Source: Cenococcum geophilum 1.58
Taxonomy: Eukaryota > Ascomycota > Dothideomycetes > Gloniales > Gloniaceae
NCBI GenBank assembly: GCA_001692895.1
Contig: KV748189.1
Coordinates: 1,434,432 to 1,498,431, forward strand
Direction of reading: 5' to 3'
Length of the DNA stretch: 64,000 nucleotides
Shown here piece after piece: positions 1 to 10,859 of the stretch. Under the pieces are notes generated by a model. The model did not search any database, was not told the origin of the DNA, and was given only the letters and a program-made list of their open reading frames with translations. A program made the position numbers and the translations under genes. How positions within the stretch are numbered: position 1 is the stretch's first letter; every line of letters begins with the position of its first letter.

Positions 1-2500
1 ATAATAGCATTCCGCTTATAGACCTTAGTTTCTGTTAAGCGCATATAGTGGCGAAGGATAATAGGAAATTTAGCGGGACGGCCTTACGTAATTAGTGCCT
101 TATAGTCCTTTATAAGCGCATTATTAATTATCTTAGCTAGTATATCTAGTTGGCGATTAAGCGGCAACAGGACCTAGATTTTAGTAGGATCATACTAGGG
201 CGACCTAAGTTAATACTAGTATCGTACTAAGATAGTTAAGAAGGTTAATTTCCCAACACCACCGGGGCCTTATATTAGCAAAATACCGCCTATTATATAT
301 TTAAGCGCAGTATAGGCACCCGTTTACTCTTTATTAAGTAGCGGCAAAATAGCCTTAAGGGCATTATTAACTAAGTTCTTCCTATACTTAGCAATATTAT
401 AGTTAAAGTAATTAATACGCGGGAGATCTGTAAAGTTATTAGATAGCGTAATTTAGCGCTTAATATAGAAACTGTCGCCTCCTTGCTATAGGTAGCGTAG
501 AGTATTAATCTCTTAGGAGATTTTAACCTTAGGGATATACTTAGTCACAAGATATTTAATACCCTATGCCGTAATTAGGGCCTTACTTAGGTTACTAACT
601 GTTATAAAGTTATTACTACTTAGGATATGCTCCGGAGCAAATATAGGGTTTAGTATAAACTTATAACCCACCTATAGTTAAAAGATAAAAGTATAGTAGT
701 TATAGCTGGAGCTAAAGGGAGTAGTATTAATAATAACTCCTTTCTAGCTGGCCTAGCTATCTGCGTTTTTACCTAGAAATAAGATATTAATAATAGAGTT
801 AGTATAAAGGGCAAGACTATTAACTATTTAGATAGTAGCGTAGTAGACTTAGTCTACGCTACCTAGGAAGGTAATAAGATAAATAATAGTAGGTACCTAG
901 GGGTTCTAATTAACGGCCTTAAGGCTTATAACTACGGTATAGAACTAGATTATAAAATATTTAAAAACGCTATTAAACTAATACCTCGCGGGGATTTTAT
1001 ATAATAGTTAGTCCTCCACTAAGAGCTATATACTAAGCTAGACATTTATATTATAGTTCTTCCACTAGCGACCTAAAGGATTATTAACGCTCTGCTGTTA
1101 TAGGCTCGCGTTTAGGCTCATAATATAACTATTAAGCTATTTAGTACCTAGCGTAAAAAAGTGGATAACAACTATAGGACTATTTAACAGCATGTCCTAA
1201 GCTTTATAAATTTACGGTATAAATAGGCCAAAGTCCCTATTAATAAAGAAGTACTTATTAAGTAACGTAGGCGTACCTAGTGTAAGTTTATTAGAGGCGA
1301 CAACAAACCTAATATAGTAAAGTTATAGGGTTATAGCATTTTGTGGGAGAATGCGAGTAAGATACTTAAGTATAGTTAGACGTAACAGTTATTAAGTAAC
1401 CAGAGAAGTAGTATTAGTAGTATTAACCTTAACGTCGCCAGCAATATTAGCATCCGTAAATTAGATAGACGCCATCTTATATAAATAATAAGTAGGTATT
1501 TTACCGGTCTTATAAGACGCCTGGAATATAATACCATATACTATAATATACTCTTTAATAATTTGCATAACAAACTAAACTATAGGGTAGTCGTTGTTTA
1601 GAAGCTAGAGTGTATTTAAAGGTTTAGCTATTATGGAATCGCTATCCTCTATATAGGTGTCTAGATTATCTACTAGGCTATCCGCTACTAGATAGAAGCC
1701 GGCTATATTAAGAGGTTTAGGCGATAGAGAGGTAGCAGCTATACTTAAAGCGGTACCTAGTGCATCTACCTTACCTAGAGCGGTTGCGGCGTCTATTACC
1801 TAAATTAAAGTAGGTCTACTTATACAATTATTAATATTATGCCCTATAACTCCGTAGTTCTTATATACCTAACTATAAAAGACAGTTTAATAGTCTAGGG
1901 AGCTATAGTTTAGGTAAGTCTACTTCTTCTTACCTAATGGCTAGGGACAGTCTCGCTTTCTATAGCCTATAGCACTATATTAGTTACACGTTACACTAAA
2001 ATAGTTGCTCTTAAGATAACTGGCTTCCCTATAATTATTACATATAGGGTTAGGGTAGTTAGCTTTAAGATAACCGGCCTTACTACAGCCGTAATAAAGT
2101 TAAAAAGCTTTCTTAAGAGGATAATCAGTATATATATGGCCGGTAAACAGATAGAGATAGTATTTTAGAGTATCGTTGGCTAAGAGGTATAGACTACTAA
2201 GCTCTAGAAAAAGAGGCTTATTAAATATAGGGCCCTTATTATTGCCTTATAAGACACTAGAGCCTATAGTTGCTATAGTTAAGGTAATCTTAAAAACTAT
2301 AACGCCCTTAGCGAACTTTTTATGGTTATAGACGTAGTTAACATCACGAGTTATAAAATGATTAGTAGGTAGGTCTATTTTAGTAGTAGGCTGTATTAAG
2401 TAGTGGTTTATATAAACGTATTAGTAAATATAGATTCTCTATTATATAGCTAAGGCCAAAGATAAGGTAGCTAACTTACTACGTTATAAGGCTTTATAGC
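1..2500 (-). pseudogene. RIP-degraded UPF1-like superfamily 1 helicase with CCHC zinc knuckles (runs off left edge)
   Basis: Read on the minus strand, 1905-2110 encodes three tandem CCHC knuckles (C-x2-C-x3-GH-x4-C). Several of their Cys and His codons are now Tyr, as TGC to TAC and CAC to TAC changes would produce. About 1.6 kb further on comes a helicase start: a Q-motif-like stretch (LNKEQTGAYTAL) near 315-350, a P-loop (GPGGVGK) near 250-285 and a motif Ia-like segment (PLNRQLDILA) near 165-205. This order is known from SF1 (UPF1/NAM7-like) helicases, which move on nucleic acid using ATP. Stops at former Gln and Trp codons rule out a product. The N-terminus is not fixed and motifs II-VI would lie left of the window. 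It could be a decayed host multicopy gene or cargo of a mobile element. The helicase class is fairly secure; any function is unknown. Confidence 0.55.
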
Positions 2501-3230
2501 TTAGATAGATCTATAAAGGTACTAGTTATAGAGGTAGATGCCAGTAGGGTAGAAGTAAGGGTAGGTAAGGAAATAAGGCGCGCCCTAATAAAATTATATA
2601 AGTAAGGCCTTAGTAGTAAAGTATATAATTATACACTTTGCAGGTCAAACGCGTATAAGGGTAAATTTATAGTAACGAGACTAACTTATAGAGGAAGACG
2701 CGGTATAGTATAAGTTATAGGGACTACCCTACTTAGCTTATCTTTTAATATAGGCTAGGTAATAGTCTAGCATTATTAAGCTCTTGCAGTTTATAATACA
2801 AGTATATAGATATATAAAAGGGTAAGGGAAAAGAGAAGCGAGTAGTAAAGTAAAAGTACTTTACTATAGGTAGGCTAATTACGTTATAGGTAAACGGAAA
2901 CTTAAACACTATAATCTGTTAAAAATGTCACTAATAAGTACAGCCTACTACTGCTAGAAAGTATAAGTCTTTTCCTCCCTTAATTAGTAAGAGAAAAGGC
3001 ATTATTAACTAAATAATCTCTTGCTAAAGTACTGGGTAGGGAGTAGGATATTATAAGACTATATATAGTTCTAGATAGATCTAAAATAAAGATATTAAAT
3101 TTAAGAGACTCTAACGTAATAAATACTATAGTAAAATACTAACCTCTTATATAACACTAAATAGATAAATAGCGAGATAAGTTGACGTTGCTAAGTAGCT
3201 AGATGCTAGTATATACAATATATCTACTAT

Positions 3231-3280
3231 CCTAAAATGCCCTAAAATGCCCTAAAATGCCGCAAAATGCCGCAAAATGC
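3231..3280. repeat. 10-bp tandem repeat, five units
   Basis: Three copies of CCTAAAATGC are followed by two of CGCAAAATGC, head to tail. The AAATGC core recurs in the arrays at 8610-9290 on the other side of the SNF2-like relic. Confidence 0.9.
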
Positions 3281-3477
3281 TATTAATTATATAAACTTAT
3301 AATATAAGATATAAAACCTCCTACTACCTTTTATGGTAGATATGCGTTTAAATAAGTACTAGATATTTATACACAGATATAGATCCCATATACTAGATAA
3401 TTATTATTCTAAATAGACTTATTTAGTAGGCCCTTAAGTGCTATATAGTATAATAATAACACTAGTAATTACGAAGT

Positions 3478-3800
3478 AAGTATAATACGTCGCTGTTTAC
3501 TAGAAGTACTATCTGTTATATACTAAGCACTTTACAGTAATAAAGTCCGTACGCATAGACGTAGGCTAGCCCTTTAACTCTAGTGGCGCGTATATCTACC
3601 GACTTTATATAATGATAAGAAATATAGTAATGCCTATAATAAGTGTAATATATCGCCGTTTACTAGAAATACCACCTATTATATAGTAAACACTTCGCAG
3701 TAATAGAGCCCATACGTATAGATATAGGCTAGCCCTCTAACTCTAGCGGTGCGTATATATACTAACTCTATATAATAATAAGAAATATAGTAACGCCTAT
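3478..3800. repeat. Tandem duplication of a 163-bp unit
   Basis: 3478-3640 and 3641-3800 are two head-to-tail copies of one unit, starting AAGTATAATACG and AAGTGTAATATA. They differ at scattered sites, many being C/T or G/A alternatives. No coding potential was seen. Confidence 0.85.
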
Positions 3801-4269
3801 AACCTCCTATATTCTACTATACCGTAATAACTAGTTACTCCTTTATAGGCACTTAACAAATTACTTATATTAAAAACTATAAAAGTCTAGCAGTACTAGA
3901 CCGCCGCCTAGCCCTAAATAGGCTAGGTAGGGTAGTCCCTATAAGTTATATAATTATACCCTTATTTAACTGTATAGTACTAAGTCTAGCCGCATTTACC
4001 CTAACTAGTAGCAGTAAACTGTAGCCGATTTCACCTCTGTATAGGCACGTGCGGGCAATTATAAGATTTACCTCTTTACCTCTTTTTAATTGACTTTACT
4101 TATCCTACCTTTTATCTCTTTTATAACTAACCTCTAACTATATCTAATACTAGAGTTATACTAGTATAGCGCTAGCCAGCTACCGTATAAAGCCCTCCTA
4201 CTTTAATAGTTACCTTTTACTTAATATATGCCGTAATATTATACGTACCTAACTAAATAAGCAACTTAA

Positions 4270-7200
4270 TAATAATGTAAATATAGGCAAAGCCGGACGT
4301 GTGGTATAAGGCGAACCTAAAGCTAACTAAAGATACGGATATTGCCTAAGGCTTTAAAATAAGTATTAAAAACTATAATAGACTAAAAAAGACGGTTAAA
4401 GATATCGCGATTAAAGTTAAGCCTAAGCACGTAACATATTGCGGCAACTTTATAATAATAAAAAAAGGGCATATTAAGGAGTTTTATAAGCAACTTTTAT
4501 AATTTACCAATACTCTACCGGATTGGAAACTGTAGGTAATTTTAAAAATTATAGAAAGTACTCGTTCTAATCGCGTAAGAAGGGTACTAAGTACCTCTAA
4601 AAGTGGGCACGCTCTATATAAATATACGTTACCCCTAAAGACTAAAGTATAAAATAAGACAATACTACCTTAGCTACTATATACGACATAGCCTATAGAC
4701 GTTACTATAACCCCACTATATAGTATCCCTTTACCTTAGCTAGCAACCCTAGCGGTAAGCAACGTAATTAATATAGGAGATATTAAGATTAAAATCCAAT
4801 CTATAGGCTTAACGGGTAGGTTAATAGTTAGGGTAGTTTAAGTCTTATATCTAATAAGCGGAAACCTATATATAGCTCTAAGTAAGCTATAGAAGGAATT
4901 ACAAGCCTATATAGAGCTTAATATTAACGGTCCGCCTAAAAAGAACATCTATATATCGCCATAGAGATATAAAAACCTCATAATACGGTCGGAGGGTACA
5001 CTTATTACAGCTCTTAGTAAAATAGCAAGAAATAACATAAAGGAGGCCGTGCTTATAGTATTACTCTCGCCTTCTAGCTTAAACTCCTAAGTCGCTGCCA
5101 CTAATAATATACTACTAGCTATTAAATTTAAGGCGCCTAGACACGACGGATATAGTATAAAAGATAGCTAGTAAGTCCTAACGCCGCGTAAGGCTAGCGG
5201 TAAGAGTAAACTAGGAGAAGGCAAAAAGCGGAGTTAATTAGGATTAGCAGCATATAGCTTTAAGGAAGATAGTAAGGGTAAGCCTATTAGACATAAGAAA
5301 TTAAACAATAGTAAGACTAAATTAGGCAGATATAATAAGTGGCCTTAACTAAGATCGGTAATAAGTATTCTAGCAGAGGATAATAAAAGTAAGCCAGCCG
5401 CGCCTAGGAAGTTAAATAGTTATAAGGCTAACCTAAATAGAAGTAAAAAACGCCCTTAAGTAGAATTAGCAGTAGACACCCTTATAGAAAATAATAATAA
5501 CGAGCCAGTTATGCGTAGAAGGTAATTAGTAAAGGGAAGATATAACCTATCTGCCTATAAGTCCATATTAGTAAGTAATAACGGTACTGGAAAAATTACT
5601 ATAGATAACAGCAAATTGCCGTAACCTATTACTAAACCTAAAGGTATATACTAGCCTAATAATATAATAGACGACCCTACTGCTATATTACTAACCGTTA
5701 ATACCCCTTAAGATATTACCGCAGAGGACAGCAAATTGCCGTAACGTACTAGTAGACATAATAATTAGTTCTTATATTACACTAACTCTAAGGACGTAAA
5801 GAGTAGAGATAAAGATAAGGATTTAGTTAATAATAACAACTAAGATAAGGATTCGGTTAATAATAACGACTAAGATAAGGATTTAGTTAATAATAACAAC
5901 CAAAACGTAGACGTAGAGGAAGAGCTTAACTATCAATCTTTCTTAGCCTAGCTTTATAAGGCCGGGAAGGACAACCTAGATAGCGCACTAGCGTATATAA
6001 CGGAGGCGGATCTTCTACTTACTCTAGAGTATTTCCTACTTATTTTATTAAAAGCACTTTCTAAAACTACCCTAATTAAACTCCCTAATTAGGGCCTCGC
6101 ATTAGGCTTTAAATTTATCCTATACTAAGTAGTATATATAGCTTAGGTATTTAAGTAAAAGAGGATAATTAAAGGAGGCGGTATTTATACAGACGAACCC
6201 AGCGCGGGCAAGACTATATAAATAATCACTTAATAGCTAATAAACTACTTTTATTATTAGAATGTAATAGATATTTAAGAGGCCTAAGCCGCTAGGGATA
6301 TAACCCGCTACTTACCTAAAATATATTCACCAGATATAAAATACCTATAGGTAGTAAAGCAGCTAATTACATGCTACTATAAAGATAACTTTAAGAAACT
6401 GTACCCTATAGACCTATAGCGAGGCTACTTAGTCGTCCTTACGCTAACCCTAGGCCTGCTAGGATTCCTAAAGGACGTAAGTATAATATTATAAAACGGC
6501 GCGATTATAAAGCGCCCTAACCCGCCCTAGATTACAATTCTCGCCCCTAACTATAATAAAGTTAAAATATTTAGTAAACTAAAAAAGGATAAATAGCCGT
6601 AAATCTATAAGGCTCTTAAGTAGACCAATAAGGAATAATAGGAGAATAATAATAACATATATCTGGTTAGTAAGACTCTCCTATTACACTTATAGGGTAA
6701 AGCTAGGTTTAAGAATAATTATTACCCTACCCCTAATATAACGGAATTATTAGCGCTGAGATACTTAACCTAATTCCTTCTAATTACTACGCAAAATTAT
6801 ATTACCACACAACTAATACGCGGGTTTATTACTATATAAACTAGTATATAGAAACACCTAAAGGGTAAAACCCCTAAATTATATTAGAAATTAAAGAGTG
6901 TATTATAGGTTAGGTATATCCTTTAGGATAAATGCCACCTAGACGCAACCGGTAGAGTCTTAATATTATTTATTAAGGATATAGTTAAGGAGTACCGCAT
7001 TATATATAATCGCAGCCCTACTGTATAGGGTACGTCTAGTACGCCTAATAACGGGAACCTAATATAACTAATGCGGTTTATTATAGCAGGATTAAAGAGG
7101 CTTAAGTAGGAAGAAGTGGATAAGCTAAAGGGAACGGAGTTTAAAGTACTGCTTAAGCTTAAAGAAGAAAACATCCAGCTAAAGAAGAAGGAATTTAACT

Positions 7201-8330
7201 GTCTCTATAAGGATGCGAAGACTAACCTATTTAGAGTAATAGTAAATAAGAAATTTAGCGAACTGGCTGCATTTTCCCGCATAGTTATTCTAACGTTTTA
7301 GATATATAGAGGGGAGTTAATACTCTAGTTTAACTAGCAAAAGCTTATCCTAAAGAATAGCTGTCTTAAATTAGTTACGTTATAGGCCGACCCTAATAAT
7401 ACTAAGGCGGCTATAATTATAGCTATAAAGGACTAAGTAAGGATAGAGTAGAGGCGCCAATATAAGGAACTTCTGGTTATATGGGAGGAAGATAGTAATA
7501 ATCTAAATACTAAATCTAAGATACCAAAACTTACCTAAGCTAAGTTATATATTAACGCGAAAACGGCAGTAAGCGTAGCCTAGGTTGTCTAATACTAGGA
7601 CTAGTATACCCCTATTATAATTAAGTCTAATAAGTCTAATAAGTCCAATAATAAACGCCTAAAAACTTAGAGTTGCATACTTAAGGACCTAATTATCGCT
7701 AAGTGGACTACTAACCCGCTTAATAAGGAGTTTACCAATATACTTAACCGCTATTTTTAATAGAATGCAAAGTTCTTTTAAGCTAAAAAAATCTATAATT
7801 GCGTTTATATTAAAAAACAAACGGATGGTTTAGCGTATAAGATTATTATTACTACTCGCTTACCTTTTATACTAGCTTATTAGTTTAATAGGCTATATAA
7901 AGAATATAGTAAAGATAGAGTGCTCCGCTATATAGCCGGTATATCCAATATTAAAAAGGCCGAGGCTAGGTAAACCTTTAACACTAATAACTCTAAGTAG
8001 ATCCTACTTTATACCTTTATATTAATTAGGCTGTTTATTAACCTATAACGCGTAAATTATACTATTATGGTTAAGCTAAACTATAAGCTCTTAAAGGTAA
8101 AGCAACTATTTGCTTAAATAGATTAATAAGGATAAACTAAGCCCGTTTACTATAGTATTATTATAGCTAATTAGAAATCGAGTATTGAGTAAAGGATATT
8201 AAAGTTAACTAAATTTACGTTATTACTGCATAAGTCGGTATATAAGGAGAAGGCCAATTTAAGCTTAAAAATAGGCTAAGGTAAGAAGAAAGATACTAAG
8301 ACTATCTAATGCTAGTAACGATTATAAGAG
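4270..8330 (+). pseudogene. RIP-degraded SNF2-like ATPase/helicase
   Basis: A long plus-strand frame can be followed from about 4270 to 8330 once in-frame TAA/TAG codons are read through. A nucleotide-binding motif (YTDEPSAGKT) lies at about 6195-6230, resembling the DExxGxGKT motif I of SNF2-family ATPases. A second helicase lobe ends near 8000-8200, where an IDQQGQTKPV motif corresponds to the R-x-x-R-x-GQ-x-x-x-V motif VI; an Arg appears lost. The acidic, Lys-rich N-terminal half has a 10-residue repeat. SNF2 proteins remodel chromatin or translocate on duplex DNA. No start codon can be defended. Many Gln/Trp to stop changes make it dead. Assignment rests on motifs I and VI and the size; it may belong to an unclassified mobile element. 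Confidence 0.5.
5812..5901 (+). repeat. 30-bp in-frame tandem repeat, three units
   Basis: Three copies of a 30-bp unit would encode DKDLVNNNNQ, with one copy DKDSVNNND, inside the N-terminal half of the SNF2-like relic. Two of the terminal Gln codons are now TAA. Confidence 0.85.
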
Positions 8331-8700
8331 TATAATAGAACTATAGATAGTTCTAAATACTATATATAGCCGCTATATAGCGAAACCTGTTATAATTATA
8401 TAGTAGCGTATATATAGGCTAAGGGACGTATCTTTTAGTAACTTATAGGTAGTAGCGTAGCGTATATAGTAAACTTAGTTAACTAAAATATTTCTAGTAT
8501 TATTATTTCTAAGAGAGCATTAAGTTGCAGTTTATAGCACTTTTATTATTAAGGTAGCGTTTAGCCGTAAATTATAGTATTATTATTAGCGGTGTAGTAT
8601 ATAGCCGTAAAATACAACTAAATGCGGCTAAATGCTAAAATTGCTTAATTAGCATAAACCTAATTTAAGATACTAGTAAATTTTTTTGTAATGCCGCCCC
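8331..8700. other. Unassigned AT-rich spacer
   Basis: No gene was recognised after the SNF2-like relic. Several AAATGCGG/AAATGC motifs near 8615-8640 foreshadow the minisatellite at 9021. Confidence 0.4.
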
Positions 8701-8704
8701 GCCC

Positions 8705-9003
8705 CCTATGCTTACTAATATTAATAAAATATATATAAAATATAAAATATATTATTTTTATTAATAATATTAAATTTATAAAAATTATACTTTTTTATAT
8801 ACTTAGTAATATTAATAAAGCGTATATAAAATATAAAAATTATAAAAATTATAAATTTATATATGCTTAGTAATATTAATAAAGTGTATATAAAATATTA
8901 AAATTATAAGAGTTATGCTTTTATATATGCTTAGTAATATTAATAAAGTATATATAAAATATTAAAATTATGAAATTTATACTTTTATATATGCTTAGTA
9001 ATC
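8705..9003. repeat. Degenerate 62-66-bp AT-rich tandem repeat, about 4.5 units
   Basis: The phrase CTTAGTAATATTAATAAAG recurs near 8710 (as CTTACTAATATT), 8800, 8862, 8927 and, truncated, 8990. Each is followed by a TATATAAAATAT run. It is non-coding. Confidence 0.85.
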
Positions 9004-9020
9004 TTATAGTTAGTACTTAG

Positions 9021-9235
9021 TAGCTAAATGCTAACACTTAATTATAAATGCCGCATTTGGCAGCTAAATGCTAACACTTAATTCTAAATGCCGCATTTGG
9101 TAGCTAAATACTAATACTTAATTCTAAATACCGTATTTAGTAGCTAAATACTAACACTTAATTCTAAATGCCGTATTTAGCGGCTAAATGCTAACACTTG
9201 ATTCTAAATGCCGCATTTAGCAGCTAAATGCTAGG
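9021..9235. repeat. 40-bp minisatellite, 5.4 units
   Basis: Units begin at 9021, 9061, 9101, 9141, 9181 and 9221, each starting (C/T)(A/G)GCTAAAT and containing an AAATGCCGCATTT palindrome. Units three and four differ from the others mainly by TG to TA and CA to TA, so RIP-type change is visible even within this short array. A shorter run of AAATGCTAG motifs continues to about 9290. Confidence 0.95.
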
Positions 9236-9599
9236 AAATGCTAGAAATGCTAGAAAATGCTAAAATGGCAAAAAAGTAAAATTAAATGCTGGTAGATTTT
9301 TTTCTAACGTAGTTAAAGAAGAATAAGATTATACTAATTACTATAGTTACTAAAAAAGAAGGCATAATTAAATACCTATAATTTCAGCTTAATAAGTATA
9401 TTCGTAATAACGCTAGATACCTCTCTACTATATATAACGCCACCTAAGTCTTTATACCCCCGGCAACTTTACCTACTTAACGCTTAATAGAGGGTTAGTA
9501 CTAAGCAGCTTTACCTAATAGAAACCCCTACTAAAGTAGTAATAACGAAAGCTATAATAATTGGACCTAAACTGCTACTATAGAATCTAATATACGCTA

Positions 9600-10450
9600 C
9601 TTTAATCCCCTAGTCTTTTAAGGAGACTATAAGGAATATAACTACTAGAAGATGTAAATCCGCGAGAAACTAACTTAGAGCGCCTGCCTTTTTCCTATAG
9701 AAGACACTAAGATTAGCTATATTATTGGGCGAATAAAGGGTATACTATTTAATAGACTCTTCGCCTAATAGGAGACTAGTAGCCCCTAAAAGTGGCAGTC
9801 TTATTAAGAAGTCCTTAATGATCTTAACCTAATATACCGCGACTATGACCTACTAGCTACTAACTAAGCTAAACTACATGCCCTAAAGATAAGCCCTACT
9901 GAATTATTTAATAAGTTTTATATTAAATTCTAGGAATATACTAGAGCCCTCGCCTAAGACAATACTAAAGACTAGGAGGATCTCCTTAAAAAAGTTACTT
10001 ATTGCCTTAGTTACGCAGCCGCTAGCTATAACTATAACGATATTTATAAGATAGTAGCAGCCCTATAAAAGATTAAACGATAACTAAATTAAATTACTAC
10101 TACTAACCCTTACTTAAAGACCTCTTTATAAAAACCCTCTGGGCCTACTAAACCTATATATACTAAGCCACCAACGCCTACTACCTTAAGTACTACTAGA
10201 GCTAATATTAACCTCTCTATACCAACCTTTCCGTAAAAACTCCTAGATAGAGAGCACGAGCTACTTTAGAAATTAGGACGCTACTATAGATGCCGTTAAA
10301 AAGGCTATTATTGCGATAACCTAAACTACTTAATAGCTAGGTTTAGTACCTACTACCTAATACCTAACCTAATGCCCTAAATACTAAATACATTACTATA
10401 TGCTACTACTGTATAAGACAAAGATGTAGTAATAGTGGTAGAATTAAATA
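9600..10450 (+). pseudogene. Gag relic of chromovirus 1 with a damaged zinc knuckle
   Basis: This Gag-like stretch precedes the pol frame. Near 10260-10320 it shows a CCHC knuckle (RYYRCR, KGYYCDN) in which the first Cys and the His are now Tyr, from TGC to TAC and CAC to TAC changes. In intact elements such a Gag forms the particle and its knuckle binds the RNA. In-frame stops are frequent. Limits are approximate because RIP removed start and stop cues. Confidence 0.55.
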
Positions 10451-10859
10451 TGGAAGCGGAAAACGCCAAATCTTAGCCCTAAGTTGTGGGTTAGGACGCC
10501 CTAATAATAGAGGGATCTATATATTGGCCTATTTAATAGGTAACTTAGTAAAAATAAATAGACGGAAATAGATAGTTTTACCTATAATAGGAACTACTAC
10601 TATAAAATAATATAAAAGTCGTTCTATAATTAACTGCAGAGCTATTAACTAATTTGTAGATACCTAATTTATACGCACTTATAACCTACCTACCTTACCC
10701 CTTACTAAAGCCTACGCCCTATAACTCACTAACAGTAGTTATACTGCATAGAAGATTACCTATATAGTAAACTCTACTTAGATATAAACGGGCACTAGAA
10801 AGAGCTCTAGGCCTATATTATACTACTTACTAACTACCCTATTATCCTTAGAATAAGCT

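Larger units (their letters stand above)
2501..4269. other. Unassigned DNA between two divergent helicase relics
   Basis: No coding motif was recognised here. The stretch separates the 5' side of the minus-strand SF1 helicase relic from the 5' side of the plus-strand SNF2-like relic, so it may once have held both promoters. It contains a short 10-bp tandem repeat and a 163-bp tandem duplication, listed separately. Composition is AT-rich and CA-poor like the neighbouring relics. Confidence 0.4.

Noticed and set aside
7116-7301. Stand-alone 61-residue protein, and its antisense neighbour at 6923-7174
   Set aside because: The plus-strand piece is a stop-free fragment of the SNF2-like relic, and the minus one is its shadow.
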